From: Rhabdochromatium marinum
Lineage (GTDB): Bacteria; Pseudomonadota; Gammaproteobacteria; Chromatiales; Chromatiaceae
DNA: 64,000 bases
Assembly: GCF_016583795.1 (NCBI RefSeq)
Contig: NZ_NRRS01000016.1
Location: forward strand, 1-64,000
Direction: 5' to 3'
Shown here: positions 35,910-44,696 of the stretch, piece after piece
Position numbering within the stretch: position 1 is the stretch's first letter
How the letters are laid out: every line of letters begins with the position of its first letter
Made by a program: the position numbers and the translations under genes
Notes under the pieces: model-generated
Told to the model about the DNA's origin: nothing
Databases searched by the model: none
Seen by the model: the letters and a program-made list of their open reading frames with translations, nothing else

Positions 35910-38900
35910 ATGGCTCAAACACTGATCCTTCGTCACACGGGTGAGTGCCGCTTTCGGGTCGAACGCCAGTCCGACGGCAAGGCCTCGCCGGCAGTTGAAC
36001 TCCAGGCGCCCGACGCGGTAGCGGTCCCGGGCCGCCCCGACAGCCACCTGCTGCGGAATCTCGGCTGGTATTTGGAGAAGTTCCTCGACTATCCCTTTCC
36101 GCCCAACACCGAACTGGCCGACCGCATCCAGGACGCGCTGACGGCCTGGGGCGAGGACTGCTTCGCGCGCCTGTTCGCCGGCCAGGCCCTGATCTGGTAC
36201 CACGAGGCGCGCCAGGCGGGGCTCGACCGGCTCACACTCAAGATCGCCAGCGACGACCCGCGCATCCTCGGCTGGCCCTGGGAGGCCTTGCGTGACCCCG
36301 ATGGGACCACCTTGGCCCATAGCTGCCGCATCGAGCGCCAGGTGAGCGCGCTGCACGACCCCTTGCCGCTGCCCGAGGGATTGCCGACGGACCGGATCAA
36401 CATCCTGCTGGTCATCGCCCGCCCGTATGGCGACAAGGATGTCGGCTATCACGCCCTGGCGCGCCCGCTGGTCGAGCGGGTCTCGGCGTGTGGTCTGCCG
36501 GTACGCATCGAGGTGCTGCGTCCGCCGACCTTCGAGCAGTTGCAACGCCACCTGCATCGCCGCCCTGGCTTCTACCACATCCTGCATTTCGACGGACACG
36601 GCGGCTATGGCGAGGCGGCCTACGGCGGCAATGGCGACTGCTTCCGGGGCGTCGAGGGTCGGCTGATCTTCGAGACCCGGGACGGCGCGGACGAGGCCGT
36701 CAGCGCCGACAAGCTCGCCCCGTTGCTCAGTGATTACCGCATCCCGATCATGGTGCTCAACGCCTGCCAGTCGGCGCGCATCGACGAGCGCGCCGACGAT
36801 CCCTTTGCCTCGGTGGCCGCAGCCCTGCTCAAGGCCGGCATCCGCTCGGTGGTGGCCATGGGCTACAACCTCTATGTCAGCGCCGCCCAGCAGTTCGTGC
36901 CCGCCTTCTACGATCGACTGATCGAGAGCGGCGAAGTCGCCGAGGCCACCCGCGCCGGACGCCGGGCCATGCTCGCCCAGGATGCGCGTGTCTGCGCCCG
37001 TGGGACCTATCCGCTGCGCGACTGGCTGGTGCCGGTGCTCTATCAGCAAGAGGCACTGGTTCTGCCCGTGGCCGAGCTGCGATCCGCCCCCGAGCGCGTG
37101 GAGCGCCTGCCCGAGGAGGCGCGCAAGCTCGGCGATTACGGTTTCATCGGCCGCCAGCGTGCCATCCAGGCACTGGAGCGCGCGGTCCTGACCCAGCCCC
37201 AGGCGGTGCTGCTGATCCACGGCATGGCCGGGGTGGGCAAGAGCACCCTGGTGATGGGCTATCTGCGCTGGCTGGAGCAGACCCAGGGATTGGGCGACCC
37301 GGAGGAAGGCACTCCGTTTGCCGGTATCCTCTGGCTCGGCTTCGAGGACATCCGCAGCGCCGAATTCGTCGTCAATGCCCTGGTCGAGCCACTGTTCGGC
37401 CATGCCGCCACCGCCGCGCCTCTGGACCAAAAGCTCCCGGCCCTGACCCAAGCATTGCGCGATACGCCACTGCTTATCGTCTGGGACAACTTCGAGTCCG
37501 CCGCCGGCATCCCTGGTACCGAGGTCACCCCCCAGCTCCCGGAGACCGACCGCCAGCAGCTCGGGACGCTGATCCAGGGGTTGCGCGGTGGCAAGAGCCG
37601 GCTGCTGCTCACCAGCCGCTCGCGTGAGTCCTGGCTCGCCACCACGGCGGTCTATCGGCTGCCGCTGGGCGGTCTGCAGGGCGAGGAGCGTTGGGAATAC
37701 TGCAACGCCGTGGTGGCGGACCTGGGGCTCCGACCCAAGCGCGAGGATGCCCACTACGGCGCGCTGATGGATGCGCTCGACGGCCATCCGCTGGCCATGC
37801 GCGCGGTGCTGCTGCGTCTGGGTGAGACCTCGGCCGAGACGCTCCTGGCCGAACTCGAGGCCGCCTTCTCTGGCTCGGAGGGGGATGAGAGTACGCGACG
37901 CATCTTCGCCGCCCTGGCGCTACTGGACGCGGGCCTGCCGGACGCCTTCGCCCCGCTGCTGCAACTGATCGGGCTGCACCGGCGCTATGTGCACGTCGCC
38001 TCCCTGGAGCAGATCGCCGAAGGCGCGGGGACGCCGGTGACGCGCGAGACCCTGAACCCGTGTCTCGCGGCGCTCGAGACCGGCGGTCTGCTGCACCATG
38101 AGGGGCAGGGTATCTATCTCATGCACCCGGCCCTGAGTGGCTTTCTCGCCGACCGTCATCCGGCGACGGAGGCGGCGCAACGGGGATTCGTCGATTTCAT
38201 GGGCGGTTACGCCGATCAGTTAGCCCCAAAGCAACTGCACGAGCAGCGCGGCCACTTCGCCATCCATGGCGTGAGCTTTCACCAGGCGCTGGGACTGGCG
38301 AGCGAGCTGGGCATGCAGACCCATGTCTTGGCTCTCACCCAGTCGCTGGCAACCTTCGCCCAGAACCGGCGGGATCTCGCCGCCGCCCGGCAACTCTTCG
38401 AGGCGCTGGCGACAGAGTCCGAGAAAGCGGACGATCAGGACGGGTTGGCTGGCGCCTACCACCAGTTGGGGATGATCGCCGAGGAGCAACGCGATTTCGC
38501 CAGCGCCGAGGCCTGGTACCGGAAGGCGCTGGCGATCCTCGACCAACAGGGCAACGCGCACGGGACGGCGTCGAGCCACCACCAGTTGGGGATGATCGCC
38601 GAGGAGCAACGCGATTTCGCCAGCGCCGAGGCCTGGTACAAGAAGTCGCTGGCGATCCTCGAGCAACAGGGCGACGCGCACGGGGCGGCGGCGAGCTACC
38701 ACCATTTGGGGGTGATCGCCCAGAAGCAACGCGATTTCGCCAGCGCCGAGGCCTGGTACAAGAAGTCGCTGGCGATCCTCGAGCAACAGGGCGACGCGCA
38801 CGGGGCGGCGTCGAGCCACCACCAGTTGGGGACCATCGCCCAGGAGCAACGCGATTTCGCCAGCGCCGAGGCCTGGTACAAGAAGTCGCTGGCAATCAAG

Positions 38901-39803
38901 GAGCAACAGGGCAACGCGCACGGGGCGGCGTTGAGCTACCACCAGTTGGGGAGGATCGCCGAGGAGCAACGCGATTTCGCCAGCGCCGAGGCCTGGTACC
39001 GGAAGTCGCTGGCGATCTTCGAGCAACAGGGCAACGCGCACGGGGCGGCGTTGAGCTACCACCAGTTGGGGCGGATCGCCGAGGAGCAACGCGATTTCGC
39101 TAGCGCCGAGGCCTGGTACCGGAAGTCGCTGGCGATCGAGGAGCAACAGGGCAACGCGCACGGGGCGGCGTCGAGCTACCACCAGTTGGGGATCGTCGCC
39201 CAGAAGCAACGCGATTTCGCCAGCGCCGAGGCCTGGTACCGGAAGTCGCTGGCGATCAAGGAGCAACAGGGCAACGCGCACGGGGCGGCGACGAGCTACC
39301 ACCAGTTGGGGATCGTCGCCCAGAAGCAACGCGATTTCACCAGCGCCGAGGCCTGGTACCGGAAGTCGCTGGGGATCTTCGAGCAACAGGGCAACGCGCA
39401 CGGGGCGGCGTTGAGCTACCACCAGTTAGGGATCATCGCCCAGGAGCAACGCGATTTCGCCAGCGCCGAGGCCTGGTACCGAAAGGCGCTGGCGATCAAG
39501 GAGCAACAGGGCAACGCGCACGGGGCGGCGTCGAGCTACGGACAACTGGGAAGCCTGGCTCTGGAGCAACGCGATTTCGCCAGCGCTGGCGCCTGGTTCC
39601 TCAAGGCCATCGAACGCTTTGCCCAATCCAATGACTCGCATTACCTGGGCATCGCCGTTCGAGATTTCGCCCGCACCCTGCAAGCGGCGGACGCCCCAGT
39701 CCAGACCGCCCTTCGGCAAGACTGGCAGGAAGCGGGATTGGATCAACTCATCACACTCGAAGACCTCGAACGCCAACTCAGGGAGCAAAAACCGAATGAC
39801 TGA
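35910..39803 (+). CDS. CHAT protease-STAND ATPase-TPR protein
   Basis: The 1,297-residue protein joins three modules. Residues 1-390 hold a CHAT caspase-like protease, with catalytic His230 in HFDGHG and Cys286 in LNACQSA. Residues 410-830 hold a STAND-type ATPase, with Walker A GMAGVGKST at 438-446, a Walker-B-like LLIVWDNFE near 523 and a winged-helix part ending in MHPALSGFL. Residues 847-1240 hold about ten tetratricopeptide repeats of 40 residues. CHAT proteases cleave partner proteins when a sensor region is triggered, as in TPR-CHAT of type III-E CRISPR and gasdermin systems; the target here is unknown. No gasdermin or CRISPR genes are nearby. A small gene overlaps the end by 8 bases. 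AGGA precedes the ATG. Confidence 0.9.
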   Translation: MAQTLILRHTGECRFRVERQSDGKASPAVELQAPDAVAVPGRPDSHLLRNLGWYLEKFLDYPFPPNTELADRIQDALTAWGEDCFARLFAGQALIWYHEARQAGLDRLTLKIASDDPRILGWPWEALRDPDGTTLAHSCRIERQVSALHDPLPLPEGLPTDRINILLVIARPYGDKDVGYHALARPLVERVSACGLPVRIEVLRPPTFEQLQRHLHRRPGFYHILHFDGHGGYGEAAYGGNGDCFRGVEGRLIFETRDGADEAVSADKLAPLLSDYRIPIMVLNACQSARIDERADDPFASVAAALLKAGIRSVVAMGYNLYVSAAQQFVPAFYDRLIESGEVAEATRAGRRAMLAQDARVCARGTYPLRDWLVPVLYQQEALVLPVAELRSAPERVERLPEEARKLGDYGFIGRQRAIQALERAVLTQPQAVLLIHGMAGVGKSTLVMGYLRWLEQTQGLGDPEEGTPFAGILWLGFEDIRSAEFVVNALVEPLFGHAATAAPLDQKLPALTQALRDTPLLIVWDNFESAAGIPGTEVTPQLPETDRQQLGTLIQGLRGGKSRLLLTSRSRESWLATTAVYRLPLGGLQGEERWEYCNAVVADLGLRPKREDAHYGALMDALDGHPLAMRAVLLRLGETSAETLLAELEAAFSGSEGDESTRRIFAALALLDAGLPDAFAPLLQLIGLHRRYVHVASLEQIAEGAGTPVTRETLNPCLAALETGGLLHHEGQGIYLMHPALSGFLADRHPATEAAQRGFVDFMGGYADQLAPKQLHEQRGHFAIHGVSFHQALGLASELGMQTHVLALTQSLATFAQNRRDLAAARQLFEALATESEKADDQDGLAGAYHQLGMIAEEQRDFASAEAWYRKALAILDQQGNAHGTASSHHQLGMIAEEQRDFASAEAWYKKSLAILEQQGDAHGAAASYHHLGVIAQKQRDFASAEAWYKKSLAILEQQGDAHGAASSHHQLGTIAQEQRDFASAEAWYKKSLAIKEQQGNAHGAALSYHQLGRIAEEQRDFASAEAWYRKSLAIFEQQGNAHGAALSYHQLGRIAEEQRDFASAEAWYRKSLAIEEQQGNAHGAASSYHQLGIVAQKQRDFASAEAWYRKSLAIKEQQGNAHGAATSYHQLGIVAQKQRDFTSAEAWYRKSLGIFEQQGNAHGAALSYHQLGIIAQEQRDFASAEAWYRKALAIKEQQGNAHGAASSYGQLGSLALEQRDFASAGAWFLKAIERFAQSNDSHYLGIAVRDFARTLQAADAPVQTALRQDWQEAGLDQLITLEDLERQLREQKPND
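38455..39600. repeat. Array of 120-bp TPR-coding repeats
   Basis: Nine full 120-bp units and a partial tenth lie in register (starts near 38461, 38581, 38701 and so on to 39541). The shared protein core is EQRDFASAEAWYRKSLAI. Units differ by only a few bases, chiefly at codons for the variable residues after QLG and after AI. Such uniformity suggests recent expansion by recombination. Confidence 0.95.
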
Positions 39804-40215
39804 TCAAGCACTCACCGATGCCCGCATCTCGGGTCTGTTGCGGACCCTCGCCACAGCCGATCCGGATTTCAATGCCTTCGCGCAACGCTATGCGAGCCTC
39901 GCCGCGCAGCCGATCCCCGAGGATCAGGCGGCCGCGCTCTCACGCGAGCTGCTGGGTGTGCTGCGCGAGTCGCCCGAGCAGGCGCAGCAGATTGATGCGC
40001 TGGCGCGGACCGCCGATCCCCAGCGCTTCGACGGTGGCCTGGCCAGCGTGCCGATACTGCTCGCCATCACCTTTCTGCTGCGCACCCACATCCGCTTCAA
40101 GCGCCGCGCCGACGGCAAGTGGGAGTTCGAGATCGAGCACAAACCGGCAGAAAGCAAGCTGCTGACCCAGTTGCTCCAGAAACTCTCCGGTTTGCTGCCG
40201 GGTGGCGAGGGCTGA
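39796..40215 (+). CDS. Small accessory protein of the CHAT-STAND gene
   Basis: The 139-residue protein starts inside the CHAT gene end (8-base overlap, ATGACTGA), so the two are probably translationally coupled. The N-terminal 85 residues are helical. Then a hydrophobic stretch (VPILLAITFLLRTHI) is followed by RFKRRADGKWEFEIEHKPAE and a helical tail. This hydrophobic-then-beta pattern resembles the small effector-associated components described with NTP-dependent conflict systems, but I cannot confirm that family. It may anchor, inhibit or be cleaved by the CHAT protein; all are inference. Confidence 0.8.
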   Translation: MTDQALTDARISGLLRTLATADPDFNAFAQRYASLAAQPIPEDQAAALSRELLGVLRESPEQAQQIDALARTADPQRFDGGLASVPILLAITFLLRTHIRFKRRADGKWEFEIEHKPAESKLLTQLLQKLSGLLPGGEG

Positions 40216-40261
40216 GGCGCTTGCTGCCAAAAAGTAAACCGCAGCCTTACTCAAACAGCAA

Positions 40262-40293
40262 AAAGGCTCAGCTCCAAATGAAGCTAAGCCTTT
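40262..40293. terminator. Bidirectional terminator between CHAT operon and tRNA cluster
   Basis: Arms AAAGGCTCAGCT and AGCTAAGCCTTT (one mismatch) enclose an 8-base loop. On the minus strand the stem is followed by a run of five T, ending the tRNA transcript 7 bases after tRNA-Lys. On the plus strand TTTGTTTATT follows, which can end the CHAT operon. Confidence 0.8.
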
Positions 40294-40299
40294 GTTTAT

Positions 40300-40375
40300 T
40301 GGTGGGCCGTGAAGGATTCGAACCTTCGACCAAGGGATTAAGAGTCCCCTGCTCTACCAGCTGAGCTAACGGCCC
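40300..40375 (-). tRNA. tRNA-Lys (CTT)
   Basis: The minus strand folds to a 76-nt tRNA with acceptor GGGCCGT/ACGGCCC, D-arm AGCTCAGCTGGTAGAGC, anticodon loop CTCTTAA (anticodon CTT), T-arm with GGTTCGAATCC and encoded CCA. Last gene of the four-tRNA cluster. Confidence 0.96.
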
Positions 40376-40405
40376 GAAGCTTGTTGGGTTTTAACCTAAG
40401 CTAAA

Positions 40406-40481
40406 TGGGGTGGACGATGGGAATCGAACCCACGACCACAGGAGCCACAATCCTGTGCTCTACCAACTGAGCTACGTCCAC
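40406..40481 (-). tRNA. tRNA-His (GTG)
   Basis: Acceptor GTGGACG/CGTCCAC, anticodon loop TTGTGGC (anticodon GTG), T-arm with GGTTCGATTCC and encoded CCA. The discriminator is C and a G precedes position 1 in the genome, as expected for tRNA-His. Confidence 0.96.
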
Positions 40482-40504
40482 CATTGAATCGTTGTTTTCG
40501 AACT

Positions 40505-40581
<77 letters not shown>

Positions 40582-40609
40582 AAGCTGACCGGGGTTGACC
40601 CAGCGAACA

Positions 40610-40686
40610 TGGTCGGGGTAGAGGGATTCGAACCCCCGACATCCTGCTCCCAAAGCAGGCGCGCTACCAGACTGCGCTATACCCCG
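40610..40686 (-). tRNA. tRNA-Pro (TGG)
   Basis: 77-nt tRNA with acceptor CGGGGTA/TACCCCG, anticodon loop TTTGGGA (anticodon TGG), T-arm with GGTTCGAATCC and encoded CCA. First gene of the Pro-Arg-His-Lys cluster, so its promoter should lie just above 40686. Confidence 0.96.
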
Positions 40687-40850
40687 ATGATTTGCGGGCT
40701 TGAATGATGACACCTCAAAAATGAAGATGTCAGCGCAAGCAACAAATCTCTAAAACTAAGAGCGGGAATCATACAGATGCCCAGCCACCACGTCAAGAGT
40801 CGGAAGCGATTTCCTGTTGCTTGCGCGTCGCTGTTGGATCCACTTCAGGC

Positions 40851-41264
40851 CTAGTGGTCTTGCTTCGTGTCAGCGGTTTCGATCAGGGCGCGGACCCATG
40901 TCTCCATCGCGTTGTTGGCAAGTGGCATGGGTGCCTCAAGGAAGCTCAGCACAAAGCGATCCCCTTGATCGACAACACCAATGGAGCGCGGACGCACAGC
41001 CATGACCTGGGGATTCGGCAGATGAGTGCCAAAGCAAAACAGAATATGCTTGGCCGCACGAATATTATCAGCGATCTCGCCACCAGACATGGCGCGGGTA
41101 TGCTGATAGTGATCGAAGGTTGAAATAAAGCATGCCTTGGGATGCTCGTCCACACAGGATTTCAGATAGTCGATAATATCATCAACATTTTGGTAGCGAA
41201 TTTCGCTCTTTTTCGCTTCAAGGGTGTAGACAGGATATTTTTCTTGCAGCAAGGTTTGTTTCAT
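40851..41264 (-). CDS. Conserved hypothetical protein (DUF6858-like), 137 residues
   Basis: The protein starts MKQTLLQEKYPVYTLEAKKS and includes FISTFDHYQHTRAM, HILFCFGTHLPNPQVMAVRP and FVLSFLEAPMPLAN. I recall such proteins from sulfur- and iron-oxidising Proteobacteria under DUF6858, without a known role; the name is from memory. It has no signal peptide or membrane segment. Start at 41264 is preferred over 41303 because the family-like sequence begins there. It sits alone upstream of the tRNA cluster on the same strand. Confidence 0.7.
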   Translation of the reverse strand: MKQTLLQEKYPVYTLEAKKSEIRYQNVDDIIDYLKSCVDEHPKACFISTFDHYQHTRAMSGGEIADNIRAAKHILFCFGTHLPNPQVMAVRPRSIGVVDQGDRFVLSFLEAPMPLANNAMETWVRALIETADTKQDH

Positions 41265-41486
41265 TTTAAGTCTTCCACCAGAGTAAATTGGGTTAATAAC
41301 CAACAGAATAGCTGACTGTAATTGTAGGGATTAGCCTTGGGGCCACAATGAAAATTCGCAATCCCGAGCATGGCCGCCACCAGGTGACGACAGGCCAACA
41401 ATCTGGCAGAGTACTGCGCAAGTATCCAAGCTGACCCCAAGCTGCGCCATGCACGGCCAGCCACCCCCCAACCGCGAGATCCAAAC

Positions 41487-42161
41487 ATGAGCTGGAAAAC
41501 CGCGCACCGCTCCTTCTATTACCAACATGCACCTGAGCCAGAGGATCTAACTCTGCCTTGGGCCGAAACCGCGCTGCTGTGCATTGACGTGCAAGAATAC
41601 GGCCTGGTCGAGCATCAGGATGCCACCGAGCGCGCGCGCTGGGCGCCCTTTCATGAGCGCATGCGCGGCACCGTGATCCCGCGCTTGCAAGCGGTGCAAC
41701 AGCGCTTTCGCGACCACGGCCTTGATGTTATCCATGCCCGCATCGCCTGCCTGCTCAACGATGGCCGCGATCGTTCCCTGAGCCAGAAAATGCCCGGCTG
41801 GAATGATTTGCTCATGCCCAAGGATAGCCCAGAGTCGCAGATCATCCCGGAATTGGCACCGGTTGGCGATGAAATCGTCATCACCAAGACTGGCGACAGT
41901 GCTCTGACCGGCACCAACCTGCGCTTGGTGCTGACCAACATGGGCATTCGCCACCTGGTGGTCGGTGGTATCTATACCGACCAATGCGTGTCCTCGACGG
42001 TGCGCAGTCTGGCCGACGAAAGCTTCAATGTCATTGTGCTTGATGATGGCTGCGCCGCTGGCACCGATGAACTGCACCGTGCCGAGCTGGCGATCATCAA
42101 TCACATTTACTGCCATGTCATGCAGAGCGCCGAGCTGCTGGCGATGATGGGACTCGACTGA
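41487..42161 (+). CDS. Isochorismatase-family cysteine hydrolase
   Basis: The 224-residue protein has the triad of this superfamily: Asp in ALLCIDVQEYG, Lys in IVITKTGDSALTGTNL and Cys in GGIYTDQCVSSTVRSLAD with the non-proline bond before it. Members hydrolyse isochorismate, nicotinamide, ureidoacrylate or similar amides, and the substrate cannot be told from sequence. The protein is cytoplasmic. The next gene, 12 bases downstream, encodes a secreted protein, so the shared operon is of unclear meaning. Confidence 0.88.
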   Translation: MSWKTAHRSFYYQHAPEPEDLTLPWAETALLCIDVQEYGLVEHQDATERARWAPFHERMRGTVIPRLQAVQQRFRDHGLDVIHARIACLLNDGRDRSLSQKMPGWNDLLMPKDSPESQIIPELAPVGDEIVITKTGDSALTGTNLRLVLTNMGIRHLVVGGIYTDQCVSSTVRSLADESFNVIVLDDGCAAGTDELHRAELAIINHIYCHVMQSAELLAMMGLD

Positions 42162-42173
42162 GGAGAGCATCTG

Positions 42174-42668
42174 ATGCCCCACACCATGGCTGCGATAAGA
42201 ACCATACTCCTACTTGCACTTTGGCTGACCGCCAGCGGCGCGCCCCTTGCTGACAGCCGCATCGAGCTGCAGGACGGCAGTATTATCTCGGGTAAGGTGC
42301 TAAGCAGCGATGGCAAGCACTATCGAATTCGCTCTGACACGCTGGGAGTCATTGAACTGGATGCCAGCCAGATTCGCGCCCTCAGCCCTGCCGGGGAGGC
42401 ACCACGCGGCCCGGCAGCCACCCACCCGGCGGCGACCAGCCAGCAGATCGAATCCCTGCAACAGCAAATCACGCAAAACCAGGGATTGCTCGACATGATC
42501 ATGGCCCTGCAAAATGACCCCACCATCCGTCAGGCGTTAGCCGACGACGAGCTGCTCAGCGCCATTGCCAGCCGCGATCTGGAACGTCTGCGTCAGCATC
42601 CCACCATCCAAAAACTGCTTGAGAATCCGCAGCTGCGCCAAATTATCGAGCAGATGCAGGGACACTGA
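42174..42668 (+). CDS. Secreted protein with STI1-like C-terminal helices
   Basis: The 164-residue protein starts with a signal peptide (TILLLALWLTASGAPLADS). A short beta part follows (IELQDGSIISGKVLSSDGKH), resembling small Sm-like or SH3-like folds that start 'I.L.DGS.I.G.V'. After a linker come helices with LQNDPTIRQALADDELLSAI and RQHPTIQKLLENPQLRQIIE, which resemble STI1 repeats. The protein is likely periplasmic; its function is unknown. The start could also be the second Met four codons later. Confidence 0.75.
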   Translation: MPHTMAAIRTILLLALWLTASGAPLADSRIELQDGSIISGKVLSSDGKHYRIRSDTLGVIELDASQIRALSPAGEAPRGPAATHPAATSQQIESLQQQITQNQGLLDMIMALQNDPTIRQALADDELLSAIASRDLERLRQHPTIQKLLENPQLRQIIEQMQGH

Positions 42669-42705
42669 ACAGCCCGCGCACGCGGCTGTGCTAGCATTGG
42701 GCCTT

Positions 42706-43812
42706 ATGATGAAACCACGGATGTTGAGAGGCGACTGCGCGCCTGCGCGTCTGGCCACACGGTTGGCGCCAATACCGACTCTGCTGCTGATCGCCGCCGT
42801 ACTGTTCAGCAGTGGCTGCGCCACCACGTCAACCGGTGTCGCGCCTTTCGGCTCGGTCGGCAAACAGCCCAGCACCCTGCTTGAAGGCGCAAGCTTGGAT
42901 GAAGCGCGTTCGGTTGCCATGGCCTCGGCACGCAGCAAGGGCTGGACGCTGGCCTCGCCCAGTGCGGATCAGCTGATTCTTGAACGCAGCGTTCTCGCCT
43001 CATCCCCACAAGCGCAAGCGCTGGGAACCCTGCCCAATGGACCCGCGCCCCGAGTTCAGGTGCATAGCCAATTCATACCGCTCGATCGCGGTACCCAGGT
43101 CACTTTGCAGGCCTTTATCCTGGTCAACCCCGGCACTGAGGCGGCCAAACGCATTGATTACACGAAGGATTACCAGGATGATCTGGCTATTTCACTGAGT
43201 GCCCTGCAAAGCGCCTGGCTTGCCACCGAGCACCAACTCGCCTCGCCCGCACCCGTGCCTGCAACAGCAGCGCCACCGGCCCCGGATGATCTGCTGCAAC
43301 CCCCGACAGAAGCATCTCCGCAGCAACAAGCCATGACTGCAACTGAAGATGCGACTGATGAAGACGCGACTGAAACCGCGTCCGAGGGCTTCGCCGCTGG
43401 CGACGATTTTGCCGGCTCGGCCTGGGGTGACGGCTCAGCCTGGAGTGAAGACACCAACCCAAGCCCTGATGCCACCCCTTGGCGCCGCGAGGAGGCCCGT
43501 TGGCCCGAGACCACAACTGGTGATTCCTGGAAGCAGGTGCCCGCAGAGGTCACTGCCAGCGCCGGCCTCCCGGCACCCGACCCAACCAATCCGATGCTGG
43601 TGCTCGACAGCGCCACCCGCACCGGCACCTGGGCTTATTATGCCGAGCGCTTCGCGCAACAGCTGGGTTGTTCCGTATCCGACCAGGGCGCCAGGCTGTT
43701 ACAGAAAACCCCGTCGTTTGAACTGCATGAAGTGGGCTGTAACAATGGCGCCAATCAACTGATCAAGTGCCAGGCTGGCGTCTGTCAATCCATACGCCAG
43801 CCCCTGCCCTAG
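42706..43812 (+). CDS. Putative lipoprotein, first of two tandem paralogues
   Basis: The 368-residue protein has an N-terminal hydrophobic segment ending in a lipobox (VLFSSGC), so it is probably lipid-anchored. Residues 45-170 form a domain with LDEARSVAMASARSKGWTLA and PRVQVHSQFIPLDRGTQVTL. An acidic, Pro/Ala-rich low-complexity linker follows. The C-terminal part GTWAYYAERFAQQLGCSVSD carries four Cys near the end. The next gene has the same two-part plan, so they look like a tandem duplication. Start ATG at 42706 or 42709. Function unknown. Confidence 0.78.
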   Translation: MMKPRMLRGDCAPARLATRLAPIPTLLLIAAVLFSSGCATTSTGVAPFGSVGKQPSTLLEGASLDEARSVAMASARSKGWTLASPSADQLILERSVLASSPQAQALGTLPNGPAPRVQVHSQFIPLDRGTQVTLQAFILVNPGTEAAKRIDYTKDYQDDLAISLSALQSAWLATEHQLASPAPVPATAAPPAPDDLLQPPTEASPQQQAMTATEDATDEDATETASEGFAAGDDFAGSAWGDGSAWSEDTNPSPDATPWRREEARWPETTTGDSWKQVPAEVTASAGLPAPDPTNPMLVLDSATRTGTWAYYAERFAQQLGCSVSDQGARLLQKTPSFELHEVGCNNGANQLIKCQAGVCQSIRQPLP

Positions 43813-43847
43813 CCGCGCAACCGGCCTCATCCTACGAATAAATCAGC

Positions 43848-44696
43848 ATGCTGCGTTTATCCACTGCCGGCCTCCTGTGCATCTTACTGGGCCTGCTGTT
43901 GGCTTCAGTTTGGCATCCGCTGCCCGCCCAATCCACAGGATCCTCCACTGAACGGCCCAGCGTCTATCTGGATCAAGCCAATATTCCGCGTGCCAAAGCC
44001 CTGGCTCTGGATGCGGCACTGATCAAAGGCTGGCGGGTTGCCGTCAGCGCTCGGGATCACTCCGTCTTCGAGACTCGGGTGCAAGATCCCAATGCCGCCG
44101 GTAAATCCACGGCAAAGGCTTCCGTGCTATTGCGCATTCGCGCCGATTTTACCCGCGATGCCAATGGCGTCCGGGTGGCGCTAAGCGCGACGGAAATTCG
44201 CTCACCCGGCACCCAAGCCGAGCGCCAGACCGATGTCACCAACAATTATCGCTCCAATTTAAATCACGCCCTCGCCTCACTGCGCACTCAGTGGCAGGAT
44301 TTTGCCTTGGGTGGCCGTCGCCAGGCGCAAGCCCCGCCCGAGCCCCGTGCGCCAAGCCACTCAGCGGAGCAGTCGCCCAGTCGCCCCGCCAGTCGATCCA
44401 CCAACCAGCCCCAACAAAACCAGCCGCCACCTCCCGCGCCGACACATCATCGCACCGCACGGCGTCCGCCAGCACCTCCCGCGCCCCCACCCGAGCCGGT
44501 GGGGCTCTGGGCTTACGAAGCCGAGCGACTCGCCAGTCGCCATGGCTGCAAAGTATCCGCGCGCGGCTCAATACTCTTTGGCGATCGCGCGAAAAACCGT
44601 GCCCAGGATCACGAAGTGCACCGGGTGACTTGCGACAACCGCTCGGCGCTGCTGGTGCGCTGCAACAGCGAGGGTTGCCGGATGGGGCTTCAGTAA
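43848..44696 (+). CDS. Putative secreted protein, second of two tandem paralogues
   Basis: The 282-residue protein has a signal peptide (LLCILLGLLLASVWHPLPAQ) and a domain like its neighbour's (AKALALDAALIKGWRVAVSA, then NNYRSNLNHALASLRTQWQD). A Pro/Gln-rich linker and a C-terminal GLWAYEAERLASRHGCKVSA follow, ending in a Cys-containing tail (CDNRSALLVRCNSEGC). In the first paralogue the same end reads CNNGANQLIKCQAGVC, so four Cys are conserved and may form disulfides. There is no lipobox. Function unknown. Confidence 0.78.
   Translation: MLRLSTAGLLCILLGLLLASVWHPLPAQSTGSSTERPSVYLDQANIPRAKALALDAALIKGWRVAVSARDHSVFETRVQDPNAAGKSTAKASVLLRIRADFTRDANGVRVALSATEIRSPGTQAERQTDVTNNYRSNLNHALASLRTQWQDFALGGRRQAQAPPEPRAPSHSAEQSPSRPASRSTNQPQQNQPPPPAPTHHRTARRPPAPPAPPPEPVGLWAYEAERLASRHGCKVSARGSILFGDRAKNRAQDHEVHRVTCDNRSALLVRCNSEGCRMGLQ

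Noticed and set aside
35877-37787. A 636-codon minus-strand frame over the CHAT and ATPase part
   Set aside because: The plus strand carries catalytic and Walker motifs, and the minus reading shows no recognisable domain.
38220-39422. A 400-codon minus-strand frame over the TPR array
   Set aside because: It is the shadow of near-identical 120-bp units in a GC-rich gene. The plus frame encodes clear TPRs and continues into the CHAT protein.
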